Positions 23,848 to 32,173 of a DNA stretch of 64,000 nt are shown here, piece by piece. The notes below the pieces were generated by a model, which searched no databases, was not told where the DNA came from, and worked only from the letters and a program-made list of their open reading frames with translations. Numbering within the stretch: the first letter of the stretch is position 1; each line of letters begins with the position of its first letter. A program made the position numbers and the translations under genes. Source of the stretch: JAWVFM01 sp963771655 (GTDB taxonomy: Bacteria; Actinomycetota; Thermoleophilia; Solirubrobacterales; 70-9); assembly GCA_963771655.1 (NCBI GenBank), contig CAVYUG010000006.1, forward strand, positions 1 through 64,000, written 5' to 3'.

Positions 23848-25610
23848 AGCTTCTCGATCTCGTCGGCGTATTTGTCGACGACGACCGCGCGCTTCACCTT
23901 CAGCGTCGGGGTGAGCTCCCCGGTCTCCTGGGAGAGGTCGTGGTCGAGGATCGCGAACTTCTTCACCTGCTCGACGCGGGCGAACTTCCGGTTCACCTCG
24001 TCGATGTGCTCGGCGATCATCGCCCTCGCGTCGGCGCCGGCCTCCAGCGTCCCCGCCTCGTCGGGGTCGAGCGTGATCAGGGCCACCAGGTAGGGCCGAC
24101 GGTCCCCGACGACGACGCACTGTGAGACCAGCGGGCTCTGCTTGATCTCGGCCTCGAGGTTCGCCGGGGTGATGTTCTTGCCCCCGGCGGTGATGATGAT
24201 GTCCTTCTTGCGGCCCGTGATCCGCAGGTAGCCGTCGGCGTCCAGCTCGCCGAGGTCCCCGGTGTGCAGCCAGCCGTCGGTGAGCGTCTCGGCCGTCGCC
24301 TCGGGGTTCTTGTAGTAGCCCTTGAAGATGTTCGGGCCCTTCACGAGGATCTCGCCGTCGTCCGCGATCCGCACCTCACCGCCCGGCAGCGCCCGGCCGA
24401 CGGTCCCGAACCTGAAGGCGTCCGGTGTCGAGATCGACACCGCGGTTGACGTCTCGGTCATGCCGAAGCCCTCGACGACAAGGACGCCGGCGGCGTCGAA
24501 GAACCGCAGGATCTCGGGGTTGATCGGCGCGGCGCCGGTGGCCGCCAGGCGGACGCGCCCGCCGAACAGCGCGCGGATCTTCGACAGGACCTGCTTGTCG
24601 GCGATCTCGTACTGCTTGCGAAGCAGAAGCCCCGGCCTGCCACTGGAGCGCTCCGCCTCGCGCATGCGCTTACCGACGCGAACGGCCCAGTTGAAGATGG
24701 CCTCCTTGAGCCCCCCCTCCTTCGCGACGCTCGCCGTCGCCGCCGTGTAGATCTTTTCGAAGATGCGAGGCACGGACGGGAAGTAGGTGGGCTTCACCTC
24801 GGTGAGGTTCGGGATGATCTTCAACGGATCGCGCTCCCAGTACGCAAGAGTTGCGCCGAGGTCGAACGACCCGAGCTGGATCAGGAGGGCGAATGCGTGG
24901 GCGAGGGGGAGGAAGAGGTAGGTGACGTCGTCGCCCGAGGTCACGGAGACCTCGTTCACCATGTCGAGCATCGACCTGTAGTTCCCGTGGCTGATCATGC
25001 AGCCCTTCGGCGGGCCGGTGGTTCCGGAGGTGTAGATGATCGTGCACAGGTCGTCGGCGCCGACCGCGCCCCACCGCGCCTCCCATTCCGACTCGGGGCG
25101 CCCGGCTCCCCGTGCGGCGAGATCGTCCATCGAGAGCGCATCGTCGGCGGAGCCGGCCATCAGGAGCACGTGCTCCAGGAGCGGGCAGCGATCGCGGATC
25201 TCGCGGACCTTGGCGAGCTGCTCGGAGTCCTCGACGACGACCGCCCGCGCGTCGGAGTGCTCCAGCACGTACTGGCACTCCTCGGGCGAGTTCGTCTGGT
25301 AGATCGGTACGACCACCGCGCCCGCGGAGAGCGCGGCGAAGTCGAAGTAGGTCCATTCCGGGCGCGTGTTGGCGAGGATCGCGACCTTGTCGCCCGCGTC
25401 GATCCCGAGGTCGATCAGTCCAAGTGAGAGCGCGCGGACGGTCTCGCCCACCTCGGCGAAGGTCCTCGGCTCCCACTCGCCGGCGTCATTCTTTGCAAGG
25501 AGGGCCCGGCGCCCGCCGTGCTTGCGGGCCGACAGCGGGAGCAGGTCGGCGATCGTGCGCGACCCAACCCCTTCGGCGGGCACCGTGTCAGCGGTCGTGG
25601 TGGCTGCCAC
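23820..25610 (-). CDS. Long-chain acyl-CoA synthetase (AMP-forming)
   Basis: Activates fatty acids to acyl-CoA through an acyl-adenylate. It is 596 aa with the P-loop-like AMP motif YTSGTTGPPKG at residues 193-203, VVEGFGMTETST (ATP/AMP motif) and the hinge region DGWLHTGDLGELDADGYLRITGRKKDIIITAGGKN. It resembles FadD15-type enzymes that act on long chains. ATG 25610 was chosen. The 3' end overlaps the crotonase gene by 28 bp on the opposite strand. Confidence 0.95.
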   Translation of the reverse strand: MAATTTADTVPAEGVGSRTIADLLPLSARKHGGRRALLAKNDAGEWEPRTFAEVGETVRALSLGLIDLGIDAGDKVAILANTRPEWTYFDFAALSAGAVVVPIYQTNSPEECQYVLEHSDARAVVVEDSEQLAKVREIRDRCPLLEHVLLMAGSADDALSMDDLAARGAGRPESEWEARWGAVGADDLCTIIYTSGTTGPPKGCMISHGNYRSMLDMVNEVSVTSGDDVTYLFLPLAHAFALLIQLGSFDLGATLAYWERDPLKIIPNLTEVKPTYFPSVPRIFEKIYTAATASVAKEGGLKEAIFNWAVRVGKRMREAERSSGRPGLLLRKQYEIADKQVLSKIRALFGGRVRLAATGAAPINPEILRFFDAAGVLVVEGFGMTETSTAVSISTPDAFRFGTVGRALPGGEVRIADDGEILVKGPNIFKGYYKNPEATAETLTDGWLHTGDLGELDADGYLRITGRKKDIIITAGGKNITPANLEAEIKQSPLVSQCVVVGDRRPYLVALITLDPDEAGTLEAGADARAMIAEHIDEVNRKFARVEQVKKFAILDHDLSQETGELTPTLKVKRAVVVDKYADEIEKLYAGDSGSA

Positions 25611-25634
25611 GACCGGGAGGCTATTGGGCTGGGG

Positions 25635-25817
25635 CTAGGCGGTGCGGGGCTGCTGCTGGCTCAGCTCGCTGGAGTGGCGCAACGAGGACGCGAAGAGGGT
25701 CTTGTCGATGCGCCCGTTGAAGATCGGGACGCCCATCTCCTGACACTTAGCGATCACCTCTCGCCGCTTCATCTTCATCTCGTCGGCGAGCTCGGTCGGC
25801 GTCAGGTGAATGGCCAC
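25635..25817 (-). CDS. Small IF2-N/HTH-like protein
   Basis: A 60-residue protein, AIHLTPTELADEMKMKRREV then IAKCQEMGVPIFNGRIDKTLF. The pattern (short helix, turn, helix, then strand residues) resembles the IF-2 N-terminal subdomain or an excisionase-type helix-turn-helix. Function is unknown. The start is GTG 25817, with GAGGAGG 9-15 nt upstream. The longer ATG (25931) would run through the promoter region. A near-consensus sigma-70 promoter precedes it, so high expression is likely. Confidence 0.65.
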   Translation of the reverse strand: MAIHLTPTELADEMKMKRREVIAKCQEMGVPIFNGRIDKTLFASSLRHSSELSQQQPRTA

Positions 25818-25848
25818 GTGCGCAGTTCCTCCTCGGTCGATTTCGCGC

Positions 25849-25884
25849 CATTGACTTATACCGCGGTTCGGGGACGTGTCAATG
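25849..25884 (-). promoter_or_regulatory. Sigma-70 promoter flanked by an inverted repeat
   Basis: On the minus strand, TTGACA (25882-25877), a 16-nt spacer and TATAAG (25860-25855) form a near-consensus promoter for the small IF2N/HTH-like gene. The inverted repeat CATTGAC (25849-25855) / GTCAATG (25878-25884) overlaps both hexamers and may be an operator. Confidence 0.7.
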
Positions 25885-25927
25885 ATTTCGTTCGCAATTT
25901 GCGACAACCCACGCCCGAGCCGCCGGG

Positions 25928-26689
25928 TCAAACGGGGTTCGGGACATCGATGAACTCGTGCTCGATCTCGAACAGCCCGGCGACTCGCTCCCCGAGGGCG
26001 CGGATCCCGAAGGTCTCCGTCGCGTAGTGGCCGGCTGCCACGAAGTGGATGGCCCCCTCCCGCGCCTCGGCCATCGCCGGCTCTGACGGCTCGCCGGTGA
26101 GGAAGGCGTCGAGGCGGCGGCCGATGGCCGCCGCCAGCTCGCCCGCGCCGCCGCCGCTGATGATCCCGATCGTCGAGATCCGCCGCGGGCCGCTGTCGAA
26201 GACGAGCGGGTCGCGTCCGGTAAGGGCGGCGATCCGCGGCACGAGCTCGCCGAGCTCGAGCGGCTCCCGCGCGCGGCCGACGGCCCCGAGCGGGCGCCCT
26301 CTGATCTCGCCGAGGTCGATCCCCTCGAGCTCGAAGCCGAGTCCCGTGCAGAGCAGCGCGTTGTTGCCGACCTCCGAGTGCGCGTCAAGAGGCAGGTGGT
26401 AGGCGGCAATCGAGAGGTCGGCGCCGAGCGACGCGCGCAGCCGGCCGGCCATCGCCTCGGTGAGCGCGGCGGGCGCGCTGCCCCAGAAGAGCCCGTGGTG
26501 GACCATCAGCATCTGCGCTCCTGCGGCGATGGCGCGGTCGATCAGCTCCGCGTGCGCTGAGACGCCCGTGGCGATCTTCGAGACCTCCCGCGCCCCGGGG
26601 ACCTGGAGGCCGTTCGGGCCGTAGTCGTCGAACGACGGCGAGTCGAGCAGCTCGTCGCAGAAGGCGATGATCTCGTCGCGAGGCGCCAT
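25928..26689 (-). CDS. Nif3-like dinuclear metal-centre protein
   Basis: A 253-residue member of the widespread NIF3/YbgI (DUF34) family, toroidal hexamers with a dinuclear metal site; the cellular role is unresolved, with links to GTP cyclohydrolase-like activity. Metal-binding motifs are MLMVHHGLFWG and AAYHLPLDAHSEVGNN near the N-terminus, and VAAGHYATETFG near the C-terminus. ATG 26689 was preferred over a longer frame that runs into the divergent gene. Confidence 0.93.
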   Translation of the reverse strand: MAPRDEIIAFCDELLDSPSFDDYGPNGLQVPGAREVSKIATGVSAHAELIDRAIAAGAQMLMVHHGLFWGSAPAALTEAMAGRLRASLGADLSIAAYHLPLDAHSEVGNNALLCTGLGFELEGIDLGEIRGRPLGAVGRAREPLELGELVPRIAALTGRDPLVFDSGPRRISTIGIISGGGAGELAAAIGRRLDAFLTGEPSEPAMAEAREGAIHFVAAGHYATETFGIRALGERVAGLFEIEHEFIDVPNPV

Positions 26690-26722
26690 TGGCCGGTGCC
26701 GCACGCTATCTAGGATCTCCCC

Positions 26723-26986
26723 ATGCCCGAGCACCCGAGCGCCGCCGGCGGCGGCGCGGAGGGCGAGTTCCTCGCCTCCCTCATGGACACCGAGCTCTAC
26801 TCGATCGGCGCCTACTTCTGCGACGAGCACCCCGAGCTCGTCGACGACCTGGTTGCGCGCAGCGGCGAGATCGAGGGCCGTGGCCTGAGGGCCTTCGCCG
26901 AGGAGACCGGCACCGCGATCGAGGAGGCGTTCGAGACGCTGCTCACGGGCATCGCGGTCCGCTACTACAAGGCCGTCGCGGGTTGA
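26723..26986 (+). CDS. Conserved small acidic protein, unknown function
   Basis: An 87-residue acidic protein without a signal peptide or membrane segment. After a Gly/Ala-rich N-terminus it appears all-helical (FLASLMDTELYSIGAYFCDEHPELVDDLVARSG...FETLLTGIAVRYYKAV). I do not recognise a family. It starts the same-strand run that continues with a DsbA-like protein, PaiB and tRNA-Pro, and is divergent from the Nif3-like gene. Confidence 0.65.
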   Translation: MPEHPSAAGGGAEGEFLASLMDTELYSIGAYFCDEHPELVDDLVARSGEIEGRGLRAFAEETGTAIEEAFETLLTGIAVRYYKAVAG

Positions 26987-27023
26987 TCGGCAGTCCCCCG
27001 GCCGTCGGCGCGGCGGCCGGCTG

Positions 27024-27707
27024 ATGCGCAGCCCCTGGTACCCGCGCGTCGGGCTCGGCCTCGCCGCCGTGCTGCTGGCGGCCGCCATCATCTCGCTCGC
27101 GGTCGGGCAGGGCGGGCCCAAGGTGATCGTCATCCGGGGCACCGACGTTCAGCAGGAGCTCTTCGGCGGCGTCCGCCAGGACGGCAACCGCCTCGGCAAC
27201 CCCGATGCGCCGGTCGAGATCTCGGTCTTCAACGACCTCCAGTGCATCCCGTGCGCCGACTACGAGATCCACACCATCGACCCGCTGGTCTCCGAGTACG
27301 CGCGCGGCGGCGACGCCCGCCTGGTGTTTCACCACCTATCTTTCGGAGGAGCTGAGACCACGCTCGCTGCGCAGGCCGCGGTGGCGGCCGGGATACAGGG
27401 TCGCGAGTGGCAATACGTCGACCTCTTCTTTCGCAGCCAGGGCATCATCCGCTCGAGCCGCGTGACCGACGAGTTCCTCAACGACATCGCGAACACCATC
27501 CCCGAGTTCAACCGTCGCGAATGGGACGACGACCGCGACGCGGATTCCGTCGACGCCCAGGTACAGGCCGACGCCAAGCTGGCCGACTCTCTTCACCTGC
27601 CGATCGACGCTCCATCGGTCGTCATCTCAGGCCCCGGCGGACAGAGGACGCTCGAGCACTATCCCTCGAAGGCCGAGGTCGACGCGGCGGTCCGCGAGGT
27701 GTCCTGA
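27024..27707 (+). CDS. DsbA-family thiol:disulfide oxidoreductase, membrane-anchored
   Basis: A 227-residue extracytoplasmic thioredoxin-fold protein. A single N-terminal hydrophobic segment (residues 9-27) acts as anchor or signal. The domain begins GNPDAPVEISVFNDLQCIPC, with the redox pair Cys74-Ile-Pro-Cys77, and contains a helical insertion and a cis-Pro region (APSVVISGPGG). It probably forms or isomerises disulfides in exported proteins. The neighbouring PaiB-like gene begins 4 nt downstream. Confidence 0.85.
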   Translation: MRSPWYPRVGLGLAAVLLAAAIISLAVGQGGPKVIVIRGTDVQQELFGGVRQDGNRLGNPDAPVEISVFNDLQCIPCADYEIHTIDPLVSEYARGGDARLVFHHLSFGGAETTLAAQAAVAAGIQGREWQYVDLFFRSQGIIRSSRVTDEFLNDIANTIPEFNRREWDDDRDADSVDAQVQADAKLADSLHLPIDAPSVVISGPGGQRTLEHYPSKAEVDAAVREVS

Positions 27708-27710
27708 GGG

Positions 27711-28328
27711 ATGCGGCCGAACCCTCTCTTTGCGATCGAGGACCCGGACTTCGTCCGGGAGCTCGTCCGCGCAAACCCCTGGGCCGTTCTCGTGAGCCCC
27801 GGCGATGGCCGGCTCGTCGCCTCCCACTACCCGATCCTCCTCGACGAGGGGGCGCCGGAGCTCGAGATCCTCACCCACGTTGGCAGGCCCGACGAGCGGA
27901 TCCACCGGCTGGGGGAGGAGGAGCTTCTACTCATCGTGCAGGGCCCGCACGGCTACATCTCGCCGAGCTGGTACCCGCCGTCCCCGGACAACGTTCCCAC
28001 CTGGAACTTCGTCGTCGCGCACCTCTACGGGGTCCCGCGGATCCTCGACGAGCGGGAGAACCTCGAGGTCCTCACCCGGCTCGTCGAGCGCTTCGAGCGA
28101 GAGGTGGAGCACCCGGCTTCGCTCGACCCCGACCGGGCACCGGAGATCGCCCGCGGCACGGTTGGCATCCGGGTGCCGATCTCGCGCTTCATCTGCAAGC
28201 GGAAGCTGAGCCAGAACAAGGACGAGCCCACGCGAAGCCGGGTGATCGAAGAGCTGCGCCGGCCGGGGCCGTACAGCCAGCCGGAGCTCGCACAACAGAT
28301 GGAGCGGGCGCGCCTAGATACGCTCTAG
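27711..28328 (+). CDS. PaiB-like FMN-binding negative transcriptional regulator
   Basis: A 205-residue protein of the PaiB family, a flavin-reductase-like split-barrel fold annotated as a transcriptional regulator in Bacillus. Characteristic motifs are ASHYPILLDEG, LTHVGRPDERIH, GPHGYISPSWYPPSPDNVPTWNFVVAHLYG and the C-terminal KRKLSQNKDEPTR. The start is ATG 27711. Only 5 nt separate its stop from tRNA-Pro. Whether it regulates anything here is not known. Confidence 0.9.
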   Translation: MRPNPLFAIEDPDFVRELVRANPWAVLVSPGDGRLVASHYPILLDEGAPELEILTHVGRPDERIHRLGEEELLLIVQGPHGYISPSWYPPSPDNVPTWNFVVAHLYGVPRILDERENLEVLTRLVERFEREVEHPASLDPDRAPEIARGTVGIRVPISRFICKRKLSQNKDEPTRSRVIEELRRPGPYSQPELAQQMERARLDTL

Positions 28329-28333
28329 GGCCT

Positions 28334-28407
28334 CGGGGCGTGGCGCAGCCTGGTAGCGCGCACCGTTCGGGTCGGTGAGGTCGCCGGTTCAAATCCGGCC
28401 GCCCCGA
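28334..28407 (+). tRNA. tRNA-Pro (anticodon CGG)
   Basis: The 74-nt gene folds as a full cloverleaf. The acceptor is CGGGGCG/CGCCCCG with discriminator A, the anticodon arm is CACCG-TTCGGGT-CGGTG with CGG at positions 34-36, and the T arm is GCCGG-TTCAAAT-CCGGC. CCA is not encoded. It decodes CCG, a common Pro codon in this GC-rich genome. It is sandwiched 5 nt after a protein gene and 3 nt before another on the same strand. Confidence 0.97.
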
Positions 28408-28410
28408 TTG

Positions 28411-30015
28411 ATGCCCACCGCCGCAGACGCGAGCGGGCCGCGCCGACGGCTGTGGGAGCGCGCCAGGGCGCGCCCTGAGCTCGTGGCCCTCGGCGCATTG
28501 GTGGCGCTCGGGGCCGTCGTGCGGTTCTCGACCCTGGGGGCTCAGAGCTTCGACTCCGGTGAAACCGTCACGGCGGCTCGGATCCTCCACTCGAGCTACG
28601 CGGAGACCTTCGACGCCGTCGCGACGATCGAGCGCAGCGGGCCTCTCTACTACACGCTCGCGTGGGGGTGGGCGCACGCCTTCGGCACCGGAGAGGCCGC
28701 CCTGCGCTCACTCTCGGCGGTCTTCGGAACCGCGACGATCGTCCTCGCGTTCGGCGCCGCGCGCGAGCTCTTCTCACGCCGGGCCGCGCTGATCGCCGCC
28801 GCGCTTGTCGCCCTGGGGCCCGATCTCGTCTGGTACTCGCAGGAGGCCCGCTCCTACGCGCTGTTCATCATGCTCTCGACAGCGGCGCTGTGGTTCTTCA
28901 CCCGGGCTTTGCGGCGGCCGGCCCCCGGCGCCTTGGCGGGCTGGGCGGCAACCTCTGCGCTCGCGCTCGCGACCCACTACTTCGCCGTGTTCCCGATCGG
29001 GGCGGAGGCGCTCGTGCTCGTGGCGGCGCTCCCGCGCGAACGGCGCCGCTCGGCCCTCGTCGCGACCGGTGGGGTCGCGCTCGCGGGCCTCGCGCTGCTC
29101 CCGCTCGCGATCCACCAGGAGGGGACCGGCCGTGGCAACGCGTTCACGAACCTCCCCGTGCTCGAGCGCGGCGCCTCGGCGACCGTCAAGCTCCTTGCCG
29201 GCGAGGGCCCCTCCACCTCGGGAGAGTGGACGGCGATGCCGGTCCTCTCCCGCGTCGGTGGCATCGTGGCGCTCGCTGCCTGCGCGTTCGCGATCGCAAT
29301 GCTCGTTCGGCGGGGCAGCCCGGCCGAACGACTCGGGACGTTGGCGGTCGGCGCCGTCGCCGGCCTGTCGTTCGCTACGCCGCTGGCGCTGGCGCTGGCG
29401 GGCCTCGACTACGTGGAGCCGCGCAACCTGATCGGCTCGCTCGTGCCGCTTCTTGTGCTTGTCGCGGCCGGCCTCGACGTCGCCATGCGGCGCGGCGGCC
29501 TCCGAGGGGCCTGGGCGCGTGGGGCGCCGGCGACCGCGGCGATCGGCCTTTCCGTGGCCCTCCTCGTCGCGACGGCGGCGAACCCGCGCCTCCAGCGCGA
29601 CGACTGGCGCGGGCTGAGCGGTCTGCTGGCGCGGGCGGGTCGCATCGGCGTGATCCTCACGCAGCCGCCGAGCGCGGGCAAGCCGCTGCGCTACTACTTC
29701 GGGCATCCGCTCGTTGCGCTTCGGGCGAGGGAGTTCCCGTTCGGCGTGCGCGCTCGCACCATCGTCACCCTGAGCCGGAACCCTCCTGCGCCCCTCCCCG
29801 ATAGTCCGTTCCGGCTCGCCTCGGTCACCGAGACGGCTCAGGGGTGGCGCGTCGCCACCTACCGGGCCCGATTGCCCCGGAGGGTGGATACGGCCGAGCT
29901 CGCAATCCTCGACCCGCTCGGCGGCAACGCGCTCGCCCGCGTCGATACGGCCCGCCGAGTGCAGTCGCGGCCGGCGCGCGGGAGACTCGCGTCGATCCGG
30001 GTCGACCGCTCCTAG
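28411..30015 (+). CDS. Glycosyltransferase family 39-like membrane protein
   Basis: A 534-residue polytopic membrane protein with about ten hydrophobic segments, resembling GT39/ArnT-type polyprenyl-phosphate sugar transferases. The first periplasmic loop (FSTLGAQSFDSGETVTAARIL...GPLYYTLAWGWAHAFG) carries the acidic residues where the catalytic Asp-Glu usually lies, and WYSQEARSYALF is typical. ATG 28411 was chosen because the upstream frame reads through the tRNA. No Shine-Dalgarno exists in the 3-nt gap after the tRNA. Donor and acceptor are unknown. Confidence 0.85.
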   Translation: MPTAADASGPRRRLWERARARPELVALGALVALGAVVRFSTLGAQSFDSGETVTAARILHSSYAETFDAVATIERSGPLYYTLAWGWAHAFGTGEAALRSLSAVFGTATIVLAFGAARELFSRRAALIAAALVALGPDLVWYSQEARSYALFIMLSTAALWFFTRALRRPAPGALAGWAATSALALATHYFAVFPIGAEALVLVAALPRERRRSALVATGGVALAGLALLPLAIHQEGTGRGNAFTNLPVLERGASATVKLLAGEGPSTSGEWTAMPVLSRVGGIVALAACAFAIAMLVRRGSPAERLGTLAVGAVAGLSFATPLALALAGLDYVEPRNLIGSLVPLLVLVAAGLDVAMRRGGLRGAWARGAPATAAIGLSVALLVATAANPRLQRDDWRGLSGLLARAGRIGVILTQPPSAGKPLRYYFGHPLVALRAREFPFGVRARTIVTLSRNPPAPLPDSPFRLASVTETAQGWRVATYRARLPRRVDTAELAILDPLGGNALARVDTARRVQSRPARGRLASIRVDRS

Positions 30016-30428
30016 AAGGCGTCGGGCTCGGGCCGGGTGGCCCAGAGGTCGCCGTCGGCGACCTCGAGGAGGTTGTCGGCCGGATCGCGGAAGTAGAACG
30101 ACTTGCGCCCGCCCTTCCACTCGTGCTCGTGCGTGATCTCGGCGACGCTCGCGACGTGCCGGAGCCATGCCTCGTAGGTGTCCGGGGGCACCGTGAAGCA
30201 GACGTGTCCCGGCCCAGTGCTTCCGTGGTCCGCGATCGGGCCCTCGCGGTCGGCGAGCCGCTCGCGAACGAAGAGCAGAACCACGGCCTCCCCAAGGCGG
30301 TAGGCGGCGCCATCCGGCCAGGCGGCGACCCGCTCGAGCCCCATGGCGCCTCCGTACATCTCCGTCATCGCCTGCTCGTCGGCGGCGTCGTGATAGAGCG
30401 CCACCTCGAGGAGACCGCTGAGCTTCAT
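30012..30428 (-). CDS. VOC-fold (glyoxalase/bleomycin-resistance) protein
   Basis: A 138-residue single VOC domain made of two beta-alpha-beta-beta-beta units. MKLSGLLEVALYHD...MYGGAMGLERVAAWPDGAAYRLG forms the first, GHVCFTVP...YFRDPADNLLEVA the second, with His and Glu residues in metal-ligand positions. Substrate is unknown. It overlaps the GT39 gene by 4 bp convergently, and its start overlaps the stop of the upstream channel-like gene. Confidence 0.88.
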   Translation of the reverse strand: MKLSGLLEVALYHDAADEQAMTEMYGGAMGLERVAAWPDGAAYRLGEAVVLLFVRERLADREGPIADHGSTGPGHVCFTVPPDTYEAWLRHVASVAEITHEHEWKGGRKSFYFRDPADNLLEVADGDLWATRPEPDAF

Positions 30429-30889
30429 GCGGTCGCCTGATCGCCCGCGCCAACCGACGCGGTCGCCGCCGCCGTGGATCGGGCCTTGGTGGCGTCGTGC
30501 TCCTGGTTTCGCCGGTGGAAGAAGGCGCCGAAGGAGCCCGCGAGGGTCGCCACGACGAAGATCGCGTAGATGTCGAACAGCAGCTCCAGCAGCTTGATCG
30601 GGTCGGTTACCGGGCTCGCCACCGACGAGGCGGTGAGGATCTGCGACATCGCGAACAGGAAGGCGTCGAAGAGGTCGTGGATCTGGGTCCCCGCGGCATG
30701 CCGCTCCGCGAAGTAGACGATCAGCGTCGAGACGACGCCCACGATGATCGTGACCACCGTGATCGTGACCAGCCGACCCCGCAGGTAGGCATGGGTGTCG
30801 GTGGTGCCGCGGACCACGGCGATCGCCTCGCGGCCGGCGTGCTGGAGGTGGCGGTGGGGCGCGGCTGCCACGCGCCGAATGTTGAACAC
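30425..30889 (-). CDS. Two-TM ion-channel-like membrane protein lacking the selectivity motif
   Basis: About 154 aa. A first hydrophobic helix (LVTITVVTIIVGVVSTLIVYFAER) is followed by DLFDAFLFAMSQILTASSVASPVTDP and a second helix (LLELLFDIYAIFVVATLAGSFGAFF), then a basic tail. The order TM-pore loop-TM resembles the Ion_trans_2 potassium channel domain. However, the TVGYG filter is replaced by TASSVAS. The start is uncertain: GTG 30889 fits, while the only ATG (31000) would overlap the divergent gene. The function is a guess. Confidence 0.6.
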   Translation of the reverse strand: MFNIRRVAAAPHRHLQHAGREAIAVVRGTTDTHAYLRGRLVTITVVTIIVGVVSTLIVYFAERHAAGTQIHDLFDAFLFAMSQILTASSVASPVTDPIKLLELLFDIYAIFVVATLAGSFGAFFHRRNQEHDATKARSTAAATASVGAGDQATA

Positions 30890-30929
30890 GCCGCCGGTCG
30901 CCAGGCGGCGTGAACTAAATTGAGTCGCG

Positions 30930-31244
30930 ATGGCTTCCGGCAACGACGAGAACCCCAAGACCTCGCGGGGCGGCGAGGGAATCGAGCTCGCCGCCTCCAA
31001 GACCGGCCTCGGCGCTCGTCTCGATCGCGGCGCTTGGGCGGCCCTCAGCCAGCCTCAGGATGGAGGCTGGTCGTGGTCGAGGGCGATCGTCACGATCGTC
31101 GCGGCGATGGCCTGCGCGGTCATCATCTATCTGACGGTCTATCCCGAGCCGGCCTTCATCGTCGCTCTCGCGGTCGTCTACGTCGTCCTCGTCTTCCGCG
31201 CGAGGACCATCCCCCTCCGGTACGGCGGGTCGGCGGGCGGGTGA
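30930..31244 (+). CDS. Two-TM membrane protein, unknown function
   Basis: A 104-residue protein with a polar N-terminal half (residues 1-45) and two adjacent hydrophobic helices (AIVTIVAAMACAVIIYLTVY and FIVALAVVYVVLVF). No family recognised. ATG 30930 is in an AT-richer promoter region shared with the divergent channel-like gene. The stop overlaps the GTG of the following epimerase. Confidence 0.65.
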   Translation: MASGNDENPKTSRGGEGIELAASKTGLGARLDRGAWAALSQPQDGGWSWSRAIVTIVAAMACAVIIYLTVYPEPAFIVALAVVYVVLVFRARTIPLRYGGSAGG

Positions 31245-32173
31245 ACGTCCTCGTCGCCGGGGCGAGCGGCGTGATCGGTCGCCCGGTCGTCCGAGCCCTC
31301 GTCGCCGCCGGCCACGAGGTGAGCGGCACGACGCGCTCCGAGGCCCGGGCCCGGGACGTCGAGGCCGACGGAGCGAGACCGGTCGTCTGCGACGCGCTCG
31401 ACGCGGATGCGCTCGCGACCGCCGTGGTCGAGGCGGCGCCGGAGGTGGTCGTGCACGAGCTGACCGCCCTGCCGAAGGAGCTCGATCCGCGCAAGAAGGG
31501 GATCTACGCCGCCACGAGCCGGCTGCGTCGCGAGGGCACGGCGAACCTGGTTGCCGCATCAAGAGCGGCGGGCGCGCGGGGGTTGGTCGCCCAGAGCATC
31601 GCCTTCATCTACCTGCCCGCGGGCGGCTGGGTGAAGGGGGAGGACGACCCGGTCATGCGCGATGCGCCGGGTGAGTTCGGCGACGCGGTGGCGGCCACGC
31701 TCGACCTCGAGCGGCAGGTCCTCGAGGCGGATGGGCTCGAGGGCCTCGTGCTGAGGTACGGGTTCTTCTACGGCCCCGGCAGCTCCTACGCCGGCGATGG
31801 CTACCAGGCCGGCGAGGTCCGCCGTCGCCGCTTTCCGATCGTCGGCAAGGGGACCGGGACATTCTCGTACATCCACGTCGACGATGCTGCCGCCGCGACC
31901 GCGCTCGCCGTCGAGCGGGGCGCGCCCGGCGTCTACAACGTCGTCGACGACGAGCCGGCGCCGCTCCGCGAATGGCTTCCCGTCTACGCCGAGGCCCTTG
32001 GAGCGAAGCGGCCCTTCCGGGTTCCGGCCTGGCTCGCACGACTCATCGCCGGCCCCGCCGCCGCCTCGATGGCCACCGACCTGCGAGGTGCGTCGAACGC
32101 GAAGGCGAAGCGCGAGCTCGGCTGGCGGCTTCGCTACCCGAGCTGGCGCCAGGGCTTTGCAGAGATTCGGTGA
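31241..32173 (+). CDS. NAD-dependent epimerase/dehydratase family protein
   Basis: A 310-residue extended-SDR protein. It starts VNVLVAGASGVIGRPVVRALVAAGHEVSG, the Rossmann GxxGxxG motif at residues 7-13. An active-site-like stretch (AQSIAFIYLPAGG) lacks an obvious YxxxK. LRYGFFYGPGSSYAGDGYQ and SYIHVDDAAAATALAVERG are typical of atypical NAD(P)-binding epimerases. The substrate is unknown. The start is GTG 31241, coupled to the preceding gene by GTGA; its own stop overlaps the next start. Confidence 0.88.
   Translation: MNVLVAGASGVIGRPVVRALVAAGHEVSGTTRSEARARDVEADGARPVVCDALDADALATAVVEAAPEVVVHELTALPKELDPRKKGIYAATSRLRREGTANLVAASRAAGARGLVAQSIAFIYLPAGGWVKGEDDPVMRDAPGEFGDAVAATLDLERQVLEADGLEGLVLRYGFFYGPGSSYAGDGYQAGEVRRRRFPIVGKGTGTFSYIHVDDAAAATALAVERGAPGVYNVVDDEPAPLREWLPVYAEALGAKRPFRVPAWLARLIAGPAAASMATDLRGASNAKAKRELGWRLRYPSWRQGFAEIR

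Noticed and set aside
27407..28378. Long plus-strand frame spanning DsbA-like, PaiB and tRNA-Pro
   Set aside because: It would read through the tRNA and two genes with clear motifs in other frames.
28774..30453. 559-codon minus-strand open frame opposite the GT39 gene
   Set aside because: Shadow of the membrane glycosyltransferase; composition is Arg/Gly/Ala/Glu noise.
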